Shown in pieces: positions 1 through 11,830 of a DNA stretch of 64,000 bases. Position numbers and translations under genes: made by a program. Source of the DNA: Morella rubra (lineage: Eukaryota; Streptophyta; Magnoliopsida; Fagales; Myricaceae). Every line of letters begins with the position of its first letter. The first letter of the stretch is position 1. The stretch spans positions 16,460,493-16,524,492 of the forward strand of contig CM025849.1 of assembly GCA_003952965.2 (NCBI GenBank). Reading direction: 5' to 3'. Below the pieces are notes generated by a model. That model was not told the DNA's origin. It ran no database searches and saw nothing but the letters and a program-made list of their open reading frames with translations.

Positions 1-181
1 TCATGTTATTTATTTTTAGGAAAGAAAATGTGTATTGGCAAATATATTCCGTGTTACAATTTACACTCTCTATTTTACTCTCAACACGCACACATGATTC
101 CATTGATTTTATCTCCTTATCCAAAGATTGAAAAACAAGCTTGAGAGAATTTTTACTTCCAGATTTGATATTCTTGGAAGA

Positions 182-2170
182 TGTTGATGTAAGAAGTATG
201 CCCTAAAAACCAGTTTTATTTAAGGATGATTATAAGATAATTATTTATTTTGTGTTTATCACATATGTTTATTTATTTATGGGTATTGTGTTGTGGCATA
301 AGATGTCACACAGTTTTATTGTTAAGTGACATTGTAGAAAGTCATGCCAATGATTAATGAATCAAAGGCGGAGAGTATGACTTTTCGGTTCCTAGTTTAC
401 TTGACGTTTGTTCTAGACCAAAGTACATGTTTATGTATATAGGTCTACACTTGTTGTGCCTCTATTAAATAGAATGATGGACTCTGTCATTGAGGTGGTG
501 ACTTTAAGCAAACGAGTGGATGCATTGTAAGAGTATATGCATTGAACGGGATCTAATATGAATATCTTCTAGAAGTGATCACCGATGGTGAGAATGATAT
601 TCGGCACAATCGACTTATGGTATCCTTAGACCTGAGAGGTTTATATGGAATTGTTTGTTGTATACTTGTGCTCTGACCGAGTCATTTGGTGATGATCTTT
701 ATAGGTCAAATATTCCAGACAAAGTTGGGTCTTGTATATAGTAAATAATTTTGTATAGATGCTCAATAAGGAATCCACCAGTCTCTTAACGAAATAGTAT
801 ATTCATTAAATCTGTATGGGGTTGAACTCTGGAAAATCACTGGCCAATGTAATTAATAAATTGTTTTGGAAACAATTTAGGAGTTCAACAAATTATAAAT
901 CGGAATTAAGAATTATATGAGCTAGAGATTTAATCGGCTATTATTCTGATCCTATTGGCTCATGTGGAATATAGAATGGTGGAAGGATAAATAAGTTAAT
1001 ATTGTTAGCAAAAGGGATTTCACAAATCAATCTCAAAATTCTCAGGGGGTGAATTGTAATATGTTGGTGGACTTGATTACAATTAGTAGAAGCCCAAAAT
1101 TCGGAATAAAAGAATATAAGGGAGTTAATGGAAAATGAGTTTTTCCATGTTATCCAACGACCGAGATTTGAGATCCCTAATGATCCCACGCATATCACAG
1201 CTAGGGTTTTCATATATAAGGATAGCTATGAGATAGTCTACCCTAATTAATGTAATGGACTAATTATTAGTCTGAGAGTTGGCCATCAGAACTCAGAGAA
1301 AACCCTAAGATAGTTGTGAGCGTGGAGAGGAAGGAGGCAGAACACTTGAGCTGCTATTGTGGAATCTCGGGATTGTGAATTCGACAAGAACCTGAAGATT
1401 ATCGAAGAATTCTCGGGATCTAAAAAGAGAATTGGTAAGTTAATTTTCCTCAGACAAACTTTCAGTTGAAAGTAAAGAGAAAACAGAGCATACCCGGTTT
1501 GTAGAAAAACCCTTTCCGTTTCTTGTAGAAAATTCACAATTATCACCATTCCTTGTTGGAATACCTCAAGGGTTCTTAAGGGAATGCTGATGGAGTTTCA
1601 GTGATGGGCTAATGCGATGTTGCATGGGAATCTACATAGGAGTTCATAACTGCTGAACATTGTGCGGGTGCACTAGTCCAAGAGGGTTTCTTGGATATGT
1701 TGCAGATTGAGGATCTGGGGTTTAGACAAAGTGACCTTGTGCTAAGGATCACTGATTGTAAGATTGTTTCATAGTGGATTAATTGGTGGTGGCCCTCATC
1801 TGGAGTGTTTTTCTTCTTGAAGAGAATCTTCAAGAAGTTTCCACTTTGTAAACAAATCTAGTGCTGATTGCTTGTGTGATTGATAATCTCTCTACTGCTC
1901 ATGCCTTGTAATCTTGATTGATTGATTGTTAATCTTGGGTGCTAATTAGACAATCTTGATGAAAGGAATATCGTAGATTCTACTATCTGTTGTTAAAAGT
2001 GAGATAGAGTTTAGACACTTTTGTTAACTTGGAAAAAATAGACAGCATATTGTATATTTGATTATTTGTTGTGTAGTTTTTGTGTAAGAGGCTGAAGGTA
2101 ATTGCTTGAAGTTTTTAAAATACCCATTCACCCCTTGTAGGGATAGATTGGGTCTAAACTTGATTTGTCA
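182..2170 (+). mobile_element. Solo LTR, Ty1-copia-like (fossil)
   Basis: A segment of about 2 kb that starts TG and ends CA. The start carries the AAGTATGCCCTAAAA-type motif that I recall from many plant copia LTRs. Its end (CCATTCACCCC, then GGGTCTAAAC, then TTTGTCA) closely parallels the end of the 5' LTR at 60536. It is not followed by a primer-binding site and not preceded by a polypurine tract, so it reads as a solo LTR. It lies downstream of the last visible exon of the RHD3-like gene, apparently in an intron. A clear target duplication was not found, so the left edge could shift by several bases. Confidence 0.55.
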
Positions 2171-2211
2171 GAAATAAACAAAAAGACAGCTGCAATAGCC
2201 ACTACGATTAC

Positions 2212-5200
2212 CTCCTCCCACGTGGTTAAGGCAAGAGCGTATGTTGGAGCTATGGTGGTGCTATCTTGAGACGAAGGATCGACCATAAGAGAGGAAAAAA
2301 GTGAATGTGAAATCGTATCTGGCCTCTCAGTCAAGCGTATGGCAGCCATAACACATAAAACCGTCAAAGCCTGCAAGAGAAAGACCATAGATAATTTCAT
2401 TAATTTAGGTATAATTACTAATTCATATTTAACTCCCCAATAAAAGCCCTCTGCAGATTACGGCAGAGCATGCATCCCTTGTAATGGTTCCAATGTCTTC
2501 CCTCTGATCAGTCCAAACATTAGGCCTCGAATCAGTGTCAGGATAGAGCACATTCAAGAACCTGAGCTTTGTTAACTAAAGTAGTACCTAAAGCCACTAA
2601 AATTAGAAACTAAAAAAGAAAAAAAAAAACCAGAAAGACAAAAGTTTCCACTACTCAAGTTCACTACCTATCCTTCATAAAGATCACAACGTCCCGCGAT
2701 TCTTCTCTTGCGAGTACCTCCACCAAGCTTCTTGCGTAGTCCCTGATCTCTTGCACCAATGTGTCAACTGCTGCTTGGTCAAAGTCAAATTCATCAACGG
2801 CATTTGAAAACTCTGATACAGCAGTCAATGTTTGAAGAAGGTTTCTTATTGAAGCCCAGACATCTTCCTGACTAGCTTCACGGAGGAGGCATTTTACAGG
2901 TTCCTTCAACTCTATGGGAACTTGCTCCTAGCCAAAAAAGAACAAAAAACAAAAGGGATCAGAAAGCTACAGTCACGATTATTTGGAAAACAAAGGAACT
3001 GTCCACACTGATTTGCATTGTAATCCATTGAACCCAATTCTTGTTTCATAACCACACTGGATTGAAGATGAACGGACTTCTCATGCTCTGATTGAATTAA
3101 ATGTCAACGTTAATTGGCCAGCAAAGTGCCATATCACATCAAATTTGCTCCAATTTCTATTTCATGACAATTTTCTTAAAGCACGTCTTGAGGAAAAGTT
3201 GGCCTCAAAACTACAATGCAATATCAACTTTGACCCCTCAATTATCAGAAAGGTCATTTATGTCCTTTAATTTTTGAAAATCTTCAACATAAAAAGTGTA
3301 AAATGATCGAAATGCCCATCCAAGAAAAACTTCTACAAATATTTAAAAAAAAAATGATATTTAGAAAAGAGTAATTTTTTTAAAATAAAGGGTTATGTAC
3401 CTATTTAGTCCCTAGATTTTGACCCCTTTTAACAAATCGTCCTTCGGTTTCAAATTGATTATAAAGGTCATTGAATTTGTAATTTTTATCAAACAAATTC
3501 TTTTCGTTTAAATTCTATCTATAAAATTAACAATTTAGACATCAATTCCAATCATAAGTTCACACGTGTCACCTAAAACTAAAATGCTGTGACTTATAAC
3601 TTTTTTAAATTATTTTTCCAAATTTTTGTTTTCTAAAAAATAAAACAAATTAAATTATTTTAATTATCAAAAAAAATTAGAAAAAAAAAACTTTAAAAAA
3701 TTATAAGTCATGTGATTTTAGTTTTAAGTGACACTTGTCAAATTTATTATTGGAGTTGACGTGTGAACTATTAACTTTGAGAATAAAATTTTAAGAGAAA
3801 AACTTCTTTGACAAAAGTTATAAACTCAGGACTATATGATCAATTTGTAAACCAAAAGAAGATTTGTTAAAAGAAGTCAAAACCTAGAGACGAAATGGAT
3901 ACTTAACCCTAAAATAAAAGTATTGAAACTCTATTAATTACTATTAAGTATCTTTTTTTCGAGTCCCGGAATATCCCTATTAATTACTAAGGTTCACACG
4001 GCCAATAAGTTCATGCATTGCAATTCAGGTCTAAAACCAAGCAAATAAATTGAGTTGCAAAATCAATTCAACCAATTTCATTTATATAGTGAACTGTGAA
4101 CTTGCATATTAGTTCATCTCAAAAAACTGATTAAAACAGAACAGTGTTGCTTTGAAAATGACACTATTAAGTATATGGTCTGAGGCACACCACAGTCCGT
4201 CGTTAATTGTTACATGAATCGAGTCGAATCATACCTCGTAAGTTGTTCTAAGTTTGGCCAACTGTGAACTACGGACAGCTGATGCATGTTCATCAACATC
4301 ACCACGAAGTTTGTCCCGAACATTTGAGGCATCCCAATTAGCCTGTCTTATGGCAGCTTCTGAAAGGGCAACATACGATTCCATTACGGATTATTAAAGT
4401 CCACATGCTACTTGAATACCAGTTATGCCAAATCAGTAAATAAAGCTGACAGATTGCGAACAAAAAATACATAAATACACTTTCCACTCTCTAGTTACTT
4501 GAGTTTTGACAGTAATTTTTACTTCAACCCATTATTTTTGTTACATTAGACCATCCAATAATTGATTTAAGACTCCAATAAAACTTTCTATCAGTTTGAA
4601 AAGGAAAATGATTTTTTTGATATTCAAAATGACAATTTCATCACTATAATTTTGTTGATAGTAATCATTTCAAAAAGGTAAAATAGTAATCTTAAGAGTC
4701 CAAAAAATCAATTTTCATCAAAATGGACAGAAAAATTATAATGGAGGGCGCAAAGTGTCTGAAATAAATATTTAGTAGGTGTAATGTGTCAAAAATAATA
4801 GTTTGAAGTGCAAAGTGTCAAGACTCCCATAATTAAAGGGTGCAAAGTGTATTTATCCGTAAAAAATAGCCACTACGACTAGAGGAGCATGGAAAATCCA
4901 ACAGCTACCAAATCATGTGCGTCAAGAAGGCTTTGACTAATTTCTTTTTTATTCTGTTTGTAAGAAAATATGAACATATTCGTAGAAACAAATATGAACA
5001 TGAATTGCAAGTTGTACAAAATGCCTTTCTAATGTTGAAATTCAATTGTCATAAACAGAGATCTCATGGTAGGCATGCTATACAAGCATTCACAAAAGCA
5101 TTTTCTCTCTGCATAAGGGTATGTATGCGGTATATATTGCATTAAATTCAACTGCTATTAATTACCTTCACATCCTTGGTCAAACTCGAGCATACAAGAT

Positions 5201-5331
5201 TGGGTACAAATATGAACACATGAAGCAAACCCTATTCCTGCATTCAATGACTGCTCCAGTCTAGTCTTAAAACTCTCGAATGCTTCAGAACGCAGTTTCG
5301 CCAACAAGTTTGTATAAGCAGGGCGCACAAA
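2212..5331 (-). CDS. RHD3: RHD3/SEY1-like ER-shaping GTPase, partial (five exons)
   Basis: Root Hair Defective 3 proteins are atlastin-like dynamin-family GTPases that fuse ER tubules. Five minus-strand exons are visible: 5166-5331, 4235-4359, 2668-2927, 2462-2561 and 2212-2370. All have GT/AG borders, and the codon phases match from exon to exon without stops. They encode the helical middle domain. Diagnostic stretches include LRSEAFESFKTRLEQSLN, RQANWDAS, FDQAAVDTLVQEIRDYAR, a REE..DVVIFMKDR stretch and VMAAIRLTERPD, ending at TWEE where family members continue with VPxN. Missing from view are the N-terminal GTPase domain (upstream, towards the CACTA end and the 1000-N gap) and the C-terminal hairpin membrane segments (downstream, beyond the solo LTR). 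The gene may be complete with large introns, or split by the insertions; the sequence cannot decide. Confidence 0.85.
3390..3909. mobile_element. Mutator-like MITE, 520 bp, 9-bp TSD
   Basis: Terminal inverted repeats of about 60 bp begin GGGTTA(A/T)GTA and include (A/T)TTTTGAC followed by CTTTTAACAAAT on both sides. The element is flanked by a perfect 9-bp direct repeat, TAAATAAA-type (taaaataaa at 3381-3389 and 3910-3918), the length expected for Mutator-superfamily transposition. There is no coding capacity. It lies in the intron between RHD3-like exons 4235-4359 and 2668-2927. Confidence 0.8.
4469..4858. mobile_element. Mutator-like MITE, 390 bp (AAATACACTTTGCAC family)
   Basis: The left end ATAAATACACTTTCCAC and the right end TGCAAAGTGTATTTAT are inverted copies. 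The inverted similarity runs on through a TTGAC block. The flanks ACAAAAAAT (4460-4468) and GTAAAAAAT (4859-4867) look like a slightly diverged 9-bp target duplication. It belongs to the same family as the elements at 24287 and 33130. It lies in the intron between RHD3-like exons 5166-5331 and 4235-4359. Confidence 0.7.
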
Positions 5332-5458
5332 CTAGACAATTCATAAGACAGCACGAATTAATTGACGATTAACGTAAATCAGAGAAATGCAAAACTATGG
5401 CTAAGACCTACTTCTCTTTAAGCACCGCATATTCCACCGCAAACATAGATCTAGAGGG

Positions 5459-5466
<8 letters not shown>

Positions 5467-5493
<27 letters not shown>
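5467..5493. repeat. (TA)n microsatellite
   Basis: An uninterrupted TA dinucleotide run just upstream of the first visible RHD3-like exon. Confidence 0.9.
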
Positions 5494-5496
<3 letters not shown>

Positions 5497-5767
5497 TTTC
5501 TAAGACCCCAAAGGGCAATATAACAAGACCATAAGCCTCTTGAAATGCAAAATATGATTCTTTCTCGTTGTTGGTTAGATGACTTGTCCATTTTTTCCCA
5601 CTTTTCCAATTGAGAAATCGACAATCATTCTTCAGATGTCAAACACATATGAGATACATACATCTTTCTATGTGAAACAACATTAAACATCATTGAATAT
5701 AGCGAACATGTGATACTAAAATGAATACGCCATTCCATGCCATGTGGCCCCTAATCACGCAGCCAAG

Positions 5768-6079
5768 CACTACAGAAATAAAGGCTTATAGCGGTGGCCG
5801 TACACCGCCGCTATAGGTTCCAAAACCGCTGCTATATCCTATAGCAGCGGTTTTTTAGCGGCGGTCGTGACCGCCGCTATATCGCCGTCGGCACAGCCCT
5901 ATAGCGGCGGTTGTGGAGGCCGCTGGTGTATACGTTGGCTATATAGCGGCGGTCACACAGCGGCGGTCGGACCGCCGCTATAGAGCCAACTTTTTGCCGC
6001 GGATGATCTGTAGCGGCGGCCAGGTGACCGCCGCTATATGTTTTTAGCGGCGGTTTGATATAGGGTTATAGCGACGGTC
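5768..6079. mobile_element. CACTA (En/Spm) transposon end, cut by assembly gap
   Basis: The end begins CACTACAGAAATAAAGG. It is followed by about 300 bp of dense direct and inverted subterminal repeats of a TATAGCGGCGGT / ACCGCCGCTATA core. This is the classic CACTA layout of a short TIR with many subterminal transposase-binding-type repeats. It continues into the 1000-N gap, so its other end and any transposase are not visible. The same subterminal core recurs at 39370-40523. Confidence 0.8.
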
Positions 6080-7079
6080 NNNNNNNNNNNNNNNNNNNNN
6101 NNNNNNNNNNNNNNNNNNNNNNNNNNNNNNNNNNNNNNNNNNNNNNNNNNNNNNNNNNNNNNNNNNNNNNNNNNNNNNNNNNNNNNNNNNNNNNNNNNNN
6201 NNNNNNNNNNNNNNNNNNNNNNNNNNNNNNNNNNNNNNNNNNNNNNNNNNNNNNNNNNNNNNNNNNNNNNNNNNNNNNNNNNNNNNNNNNNNNNNNNNNN
6301 NNNNNNNNNNNNNNNNNNNNNNNNNNNNNNNNNNNNNNNNNNNNNNNNNNNNNNNNNNNNNNNNNNNNNNNNNNNNNNNNNNNNNNNNNNNNNNNNNNNN
6401 NNNNNNNNNNNNNNNNNNNNNNNNNNNNNNNNNNNNNNNNNNNNNNNNNNNNNNNNNNNNNNNNNNNNNNNNNNNNNNNNNNNNNNNNNNNNNNNNNNNN
6501 NNNNNNNNNNNNNNNNNNNNNNNNNNNNNNNNNNNNNNNNNNNNNNNNNNNNNNNNNNNNNNNNNNNNNNNNNNNNNNNNNNNNNNNNNNNNNNNNNNNN
6601 NNNNNNNNNNNNNNNNNNNNNNNNNNNNNNNNNNNNNNNNNNNNNNNNNNNNNNNNNNNNNNNNNNNNNNNNNNNNNNNNNNNNNNNNNNNNNNNNNNNN
6701 NNNNNNNNNNNNNNNNNNNNNNNNNNNNNNNNNNNNNNNNNNNNNNNNNNNNNNNNNNNNNNNNNNNNNNNNNNNNNNNNNNNNNNNNNNNNNNNNNNNN
6801 NNNNNNNNNNNNNNNNNNNNNNNNNNNNNNNNNNNNNNNNNNNNNNNNNNNNNNNNNNNNNNNNNNNNNNNNNNNNNNNNNNNNNNNNNNNNNNNNNNNN
6901 NNNNNNNNNNNNNNNNNNNNNNNNNNNNNNNNNNNNNNNNNNNNNNNNNNNNNNNNNNNNNNNNNNNNNNNNNNNNNNNNNNNNNNNNNNNNNNNNNNNN
7001 NNNNNNNNNNNNNNNNNNNNNNNNNNNNNNNNNNNNNNNNNNNNNNNNNNNNNNNNNNNNNNNNNNNNNNNNNNNNNNN
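6080..7079. other. Assembly gap, exactly 1000 N
   Basis: A round-number run of N marks a scaffold join of unknown true length. It falls between a CACTA end and a MULE, consistent with repeat-driven assembly failure. Confidence 0.99.
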
Positions 7080-7084
7080 CTTGT

Positions 7085-7225
7085 TTTACAGTTTGTTATT
7101 TTTGCACGGCGTTTTTGCTCCTATTTTTGCATGGCTTGTAAACTGCTATAATTTTTACATGGCTTATTTGCATTTCTTTTTGCATGGCTTGTTTGCAGAT
7201 TCTTCTTTTTGCATGGCTTGCTTGT
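7085..7225. repeat. Short tandem repeat with TTTTTGCATGGCTTG core
   Basis: About four degenerate units of TTTTTGCATGGCTTG with 15-25 bp spacers lie directly before the MULE transposase start. They are probably part of the 5' leader of that element. Confidence 0.55.
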
Positions 7226-7282
7226 AGTTTCTTATGTTTTGGATGATGAGAACACAATTGATAAGTCTTGTGTTTATTGCAG

Positions 7283-8819
7283 ATGGTCAGATTATTACTT
7301 TATCATGATGGATCGATGAACTTTGTGAAATGAGCTTATGCAGGTATTGAGGTCACCTTTATTGGTGATCTGGACCCAGACTTCATAAGCATGATGCATA
7401 TATTGAAACACGTAAAGGTGGAACTGAAATACAACAATGTTAAGAGAATGTGTTGCAAGCTTGGTCAGGACTCATTTGTGGATGCAATGATTGTTCTCAA
7501 AACTGATGCTGACGTGTTGAGGGTGATCGATAGAATTAGTCAGAGTAAGGTCCGGGATGACCTCCATATATACTTGGAGCATAACATGGACGTACTGGAT
7601 TTGGTTCCGCTTCCGCTTCCTTTACCTCCACTGCCACCTGATACGGACTGTGTTGAAGGATTGGGAGATGGTTTGGGTGAAAGATTGGGATCGGGATTGG
7701 GAGATGGGAGATGGGTTGGGTGAGAGATTGGGAGATGGGCAGGGTGAGGGATTGGGAGAGGGATTGGGTAAGGACTTGGGAAGGAATGAGGGTTTTGTAA
7801 TGGACTCTGAAGTTGGGTCTGAAATAGTGGTTCAGATTCTGAAATTGAACGTGCCAGATTGAGTGACATGTATGACACTGATGACTGGGAAAAAGGGCTG
7901 CCCGAGCTGTACACATTAAGGAATGATACAGGACTATGACTTGGAAGAAGAAGATTTAGAGGATTTGAATAGTGAAGGTGCTGATAATGGGAAGGGGAAA
8001 AAGGTGTTGTTGAATGGTTTGATCACAATGGCAGAACGGAGAACACAATAGAGGATGGGGTTGATGACGGAGTCATATCAGAGGAGGTTGATAGCACAAA
8101 TGAAGATACAGGCTCCAATGTGACTGTTCTCGCAAGATACGATACCCTGAATTTTGTAAGGATGACCTGACGAGACCAATTTAGATGGTAAATGGGTTGA
8201 AGTTAAGAGACATTGCACTTTTCAAGGAAGCAATGAAATTGTACGCTATACAATCAAAACTTGATTACAAATTTTTGGAGAATGACAAGCTGTGAGTCAG
8301 GGCCATTTGTAGGAAGGCTTCGTGTCCGTGGTTGATCCAACAAACCTCATGGATGAACCAAGGGGAGGCATTTTAAGTGAAGAAGTTTCTTAGTGAGCAT
8401 AACTGTGGGGCACACCACAAAAATAGCAGACTTAGTCATCAATTTTGTGTTGTTCATTACGTTGAGCAGATAAGAGACAACCCGAATCAGCCACCAATGA
8501 CCTTAAGGTGGCAGATACGGAGGGATTTTTAAGTTGAAGTCTCGATAAATCATATTTATAGGGCCAAAAATTGGGTCTTGAGATAGTGTATGGGAAACAT
8601 GCGGAGCAATATAAGTCTGTGTACGACTACGCTGCAGCACTTTACAAATAGAATACGAGTAGTTGCGTAAAGATTGCTACGGACGAGGTATTCTTTCAAA
8701 GGATGTAAGCGAGGTTCAATGTGTGTAAGCATGGGTTCTTGCTTGGCTGCAGACCAATCATATGTGTTGATAGGTGTCATCTTAAAGGGCTGCTTGGAGG
8801 CCAATTTTTATGCGCAGTT
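7283..8819 (+). pseudogene. MuDR/MULE transposase, degenerate and truncated
   Basis: The start follows a TTGCAG acceptor-like site. The N-terminal PB1-like domain of MuDR proteins is readable (MVRLLLYHDGSMNF, then FIGDLDPDFISMM), followed by a low-complexity Gly-Leu-rich stretch and an acidic region. Next comes the DNA-binding domain: FKEAMKLYAIQSKLDYKF, FLSEHNCGAHHKNSR and VEQIRDNPNQPP. The start of the catalytic core is also seen (LGCRPIICV, then HLKGLLGGQF in a shifted frame). The reading frame is broken by several stops and frameshifts. The sequence stops at the hAT element beginning at 8820, before most of the DDE core. It is dead. Confidence 0.8.
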
Positions 8820-11800
8820 TAGGGCTATGCATGGGCGGTGGCGGTTATGCCCCCCACTGCCCAAGGAGGTTACCAAAATTTGCAACCGGTACCAGTTACC
8901 GGTGCCTAACGGTGGCGATAGCAGTTAGTCGCCCCCACTGCTGGGCCTGTTTTTAGGCTTGTTGGCCCACTTTTTGCCATTTTGGATTGTTTGGGCCACT
9001 TTGGGCCTATTTTCTCCATCTTTGCCGTTTGGGCCACTTGTTTTGGCCTATTTTCTCCATCTTTGGCCTATTACCAATGCAATTAAAACCTTCATTTTAA
9101 TTGCACAAAACGTGGGGAGGCAACAATTAAAATTTTACAGCCTTATTTCAAACCTTCCATTTTAATTGCTGATGTGTGCTCCTCTTCTGTGACACTTATT
9201 TTAATTTGCTCATTTGCTCTCTTTTTTTTCTTTGTTTTCTTTTTCAAATCAAACATTAAGATTAAACCAAAAGACTAGAAATCTTTGAATTTGAGTGTAA
9301 AGCTTTGAAACAAATTCAAATTTGTGTCTAAAAATTTAAAACAAGGATCTAAAACAAATTATGAAATAAATAGAGGAATATAATTGAAATTGTATCTAAA
9401 CATGTAGGCCATATTATTGATCCCATGACAATAATTAAGTTTAATCATGGAGATTCTTATCATATGGCCTTTTTTCTATATGCCCCATTTTTTTGAGAAT
9501 GACCAAATCCAATATTTGATCATTCTCAGTTAAAACACTAAAACGTAATTTTAATTTTTACTAACAAGTTACAAGTTAACAAATTGTCAAATACAAGTTA
9601 GAAAACTTACAAGTTAACAAAACTACAACAATACATAATACAAGACAACACTATAAAATTACTAAAATACAACACAATACATACATGATACATCAAATAA
9701 ACATTGTTCAAATAAAATAGCATAAAAAGGACTAAAAGGTGGGGCAAGTGCAACATGCGTCCTACTCCATCTCGATCTCCGTCGTCAAAGTCGATATCTC
9801 TACATAATTAAGAAATAAAAGCATAAAATTATAATGATTACATTATTTTGAGTATCAAATTTCAAAATTTAACCAAAGAATAATTTTACCTGAATCGAGT
9901 CGTAAGTCTCTTCATCTTCAGTTATGTTATCAGATACATCAAGTTCAGCCTTAACCACTCCCACGATAGGGTCACCTCTCAACCAATTCTGAACATATAT
10001 TAGTCCTTCAGCAGTCTTTGGAGCCAACGAACTCCTGAAAGGATCCAAGATCCGTCCTCCAGTACTAAACACCGACTCAGAGGGCACAGTGTGATGGGGA
10101 TTGCCAATACATCACGGGCTATCTGAGAAAGAATTGGAAACCTCGTAGAGTTCACCTTCCACCAATTCAGAATATCAAATTCTGGACTCTTCTCAAACTC
10201 CCTCGGATAAATACCTTTCAATCTCAGATTTGGACTCCAATGCCCGCTGTGAAATTCTCCATTCAGTAAAGTAATCACCGTCATCATCAACATCAACCAT
10301 AGATAGTGCTATCGACAACAGCACAAGGAGGAGGAGTGGTACTAGTACCACTACTAGTACTAGTAGATGAGGCACTACTATACTCAGAAAACATCCTCTC
10401 AAATACACTTTTTATTTTGCTTGTCATCTCCCCCCCCTCCCCCCCCCCTTTTCTTGAACCAATACTCCAATGCCCCCAATTTGTATCGAGGATCAATCAA
10501 TGCTGCAATGAATAAAACTTATCATATTTCGACTGCATTTTCAATGCCATATCCACAAGATCCCTTTGCCCACTGGATCTATACCTTGTGATATGTCTAG
10601 TAATCTTAGTCAATTCTTCAAAGAATGCATTAGATGTGGCCAAGTTCGATCCCGATACCCGCAAAGTGACCTCATAGAATAACTTTAAAAATTTTATACA
10701 TGACGAATGGCCTCCCAATCCTCAAATTGGTGGACCCAATCCTTGCCTCCCATGCCCCTTCTCTTGCAAATAAATAACAAAATGTCCATCCAATATCATC
10801 ATATGATCAAATGCTTTATGGTACTTTTCAGCCACGTTCAACATAAAATAGGTGGAGTTTCCAGCGAGTTCAACATCAAGACTCAAAAATTAGCCATATG
10901 CATTGTTTTTTTTTTCTGTAACAGCCTTCTTGAAAGTTTCTAACCTTTGGGGTGAAGACTTCACATACTTAATCATATTACAGACTTTAATTATTGAGTT
11001 GTGCACATCTTTTAACACATCTGAGACAATTAAGTTGAGAATATGTACACAACACCTCAAATGTAAATACTCATGACCACACACAACCTTCAAGTTGAAC
11101 CACCTAAACTTTCAAATAGTTCTCCTTTTGAATTGGTCAATTACCGCATCATTAGAGGACGCATTATCAACCGTAATAGTGAGCACCCTATCAATCTGCC
11201 ATTCAAGCAGACAATCTTCCAATTCCTTTAGAATACTTGATGCTTTATGGTCTTGATCCTCTTAAATGACAAGATCCTCTTATGCAATGTCCAACTAGAA
11301 TCATTAAAGTGTCCGGTCACACACATATAGTTATAGTTTTGGATTGATGTTCAAGAATCTATGGTAAGGCACACTATATTTATTCACTCTAAACCCCTCC
11401 TTCAACTTCATCTTCTCCCTTAAATACAGTGTCATACAATCTCTCATCAACACATACCTCGAAGGCATATTAAACTTAGGTTCCAAATAATGCATCAATA
11501 CTCTAAACCCGACCTTCTGAACCGTAACAAATGGCAATTCATCTATAATGACTATTCTCGCAAATCAACTCCCTAATTGCCTTCTCATCAAACTTACGAG
11601 TGACCCCCATCACCCCAACATCCTACTACTCGCCTTCGATGCATCATGATTCAACAACATCTGACCAACATCCATATGACCAGCTAAAGTCCTCTTGTAA
11701 TAAACACAAGACTCTAAATGTTGCGCAACCCGATGTCTCATTCTTCTTGTGATGGGCAAGAAAATCTTTCTTACAACAGTGACAACTAGCTCTAACATTC

Positions 11801-11830
11801 ATGGGGTCATTTTTTGTCACGTTTCGTGTC
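8820..11830 (-). mobile_element. hAT transposon, degenerate, inserted in the MULE
   Basis: The left end begins TAGGGCTATGCATGGGCGG, followed by subterminal GGTGGCGG / GCCCCCACTGC and TTTGGGCC repeats as in plant hAT elements. It directly abuts the truncated MULE. The transposase remains run on the minus strand from about 11830 to 9869, so this left edge is the 3' end of the element. The 5' TIR was not found. The element appears to be interrupted near 11815 by LTR-like sequence, so its true right limit is unknown. Confidence 0.65.
9869..11800 (-). pseudogene. hAT transposase (zf-BED ... hAT-C), pseudogene
   Basis: Read 5' to 3' on the minus strand, the family order is kept. A BED zinc finger with CHCC and TSGCATF remains is at about 11800-11610. 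Then come FxxPSRYVLMRDC and LREKMKLKEGF (about 11530-11340), HLRCCVHILNLIVSDVL and KYVKSSPQRLETFKKAV (11090-10900), FLKLFYEVTLRVSG (about 10690-10650) and FDILNWWKVNSTRFPILS (about 10180). It ends with the hAT C-terminal dimerisation motif ESVFSTGGRILDPFRSSL (about 10085-10030) and LIYVQNWLRG. Several frameshifts separate these blocks. The acidic tail ends at a stop at 9869. It resembles RICESLEEPER-like BED/hAT proteins but is clearly non-functional. Confidence 0.85.

Noticed and set aside
7536-7916. Two overlapping Pro/Ser-rich minus-strand frames
   Set aside because: Antisense shadow of the Gly-Leu-rich repeat in the MULE N-terminal region.
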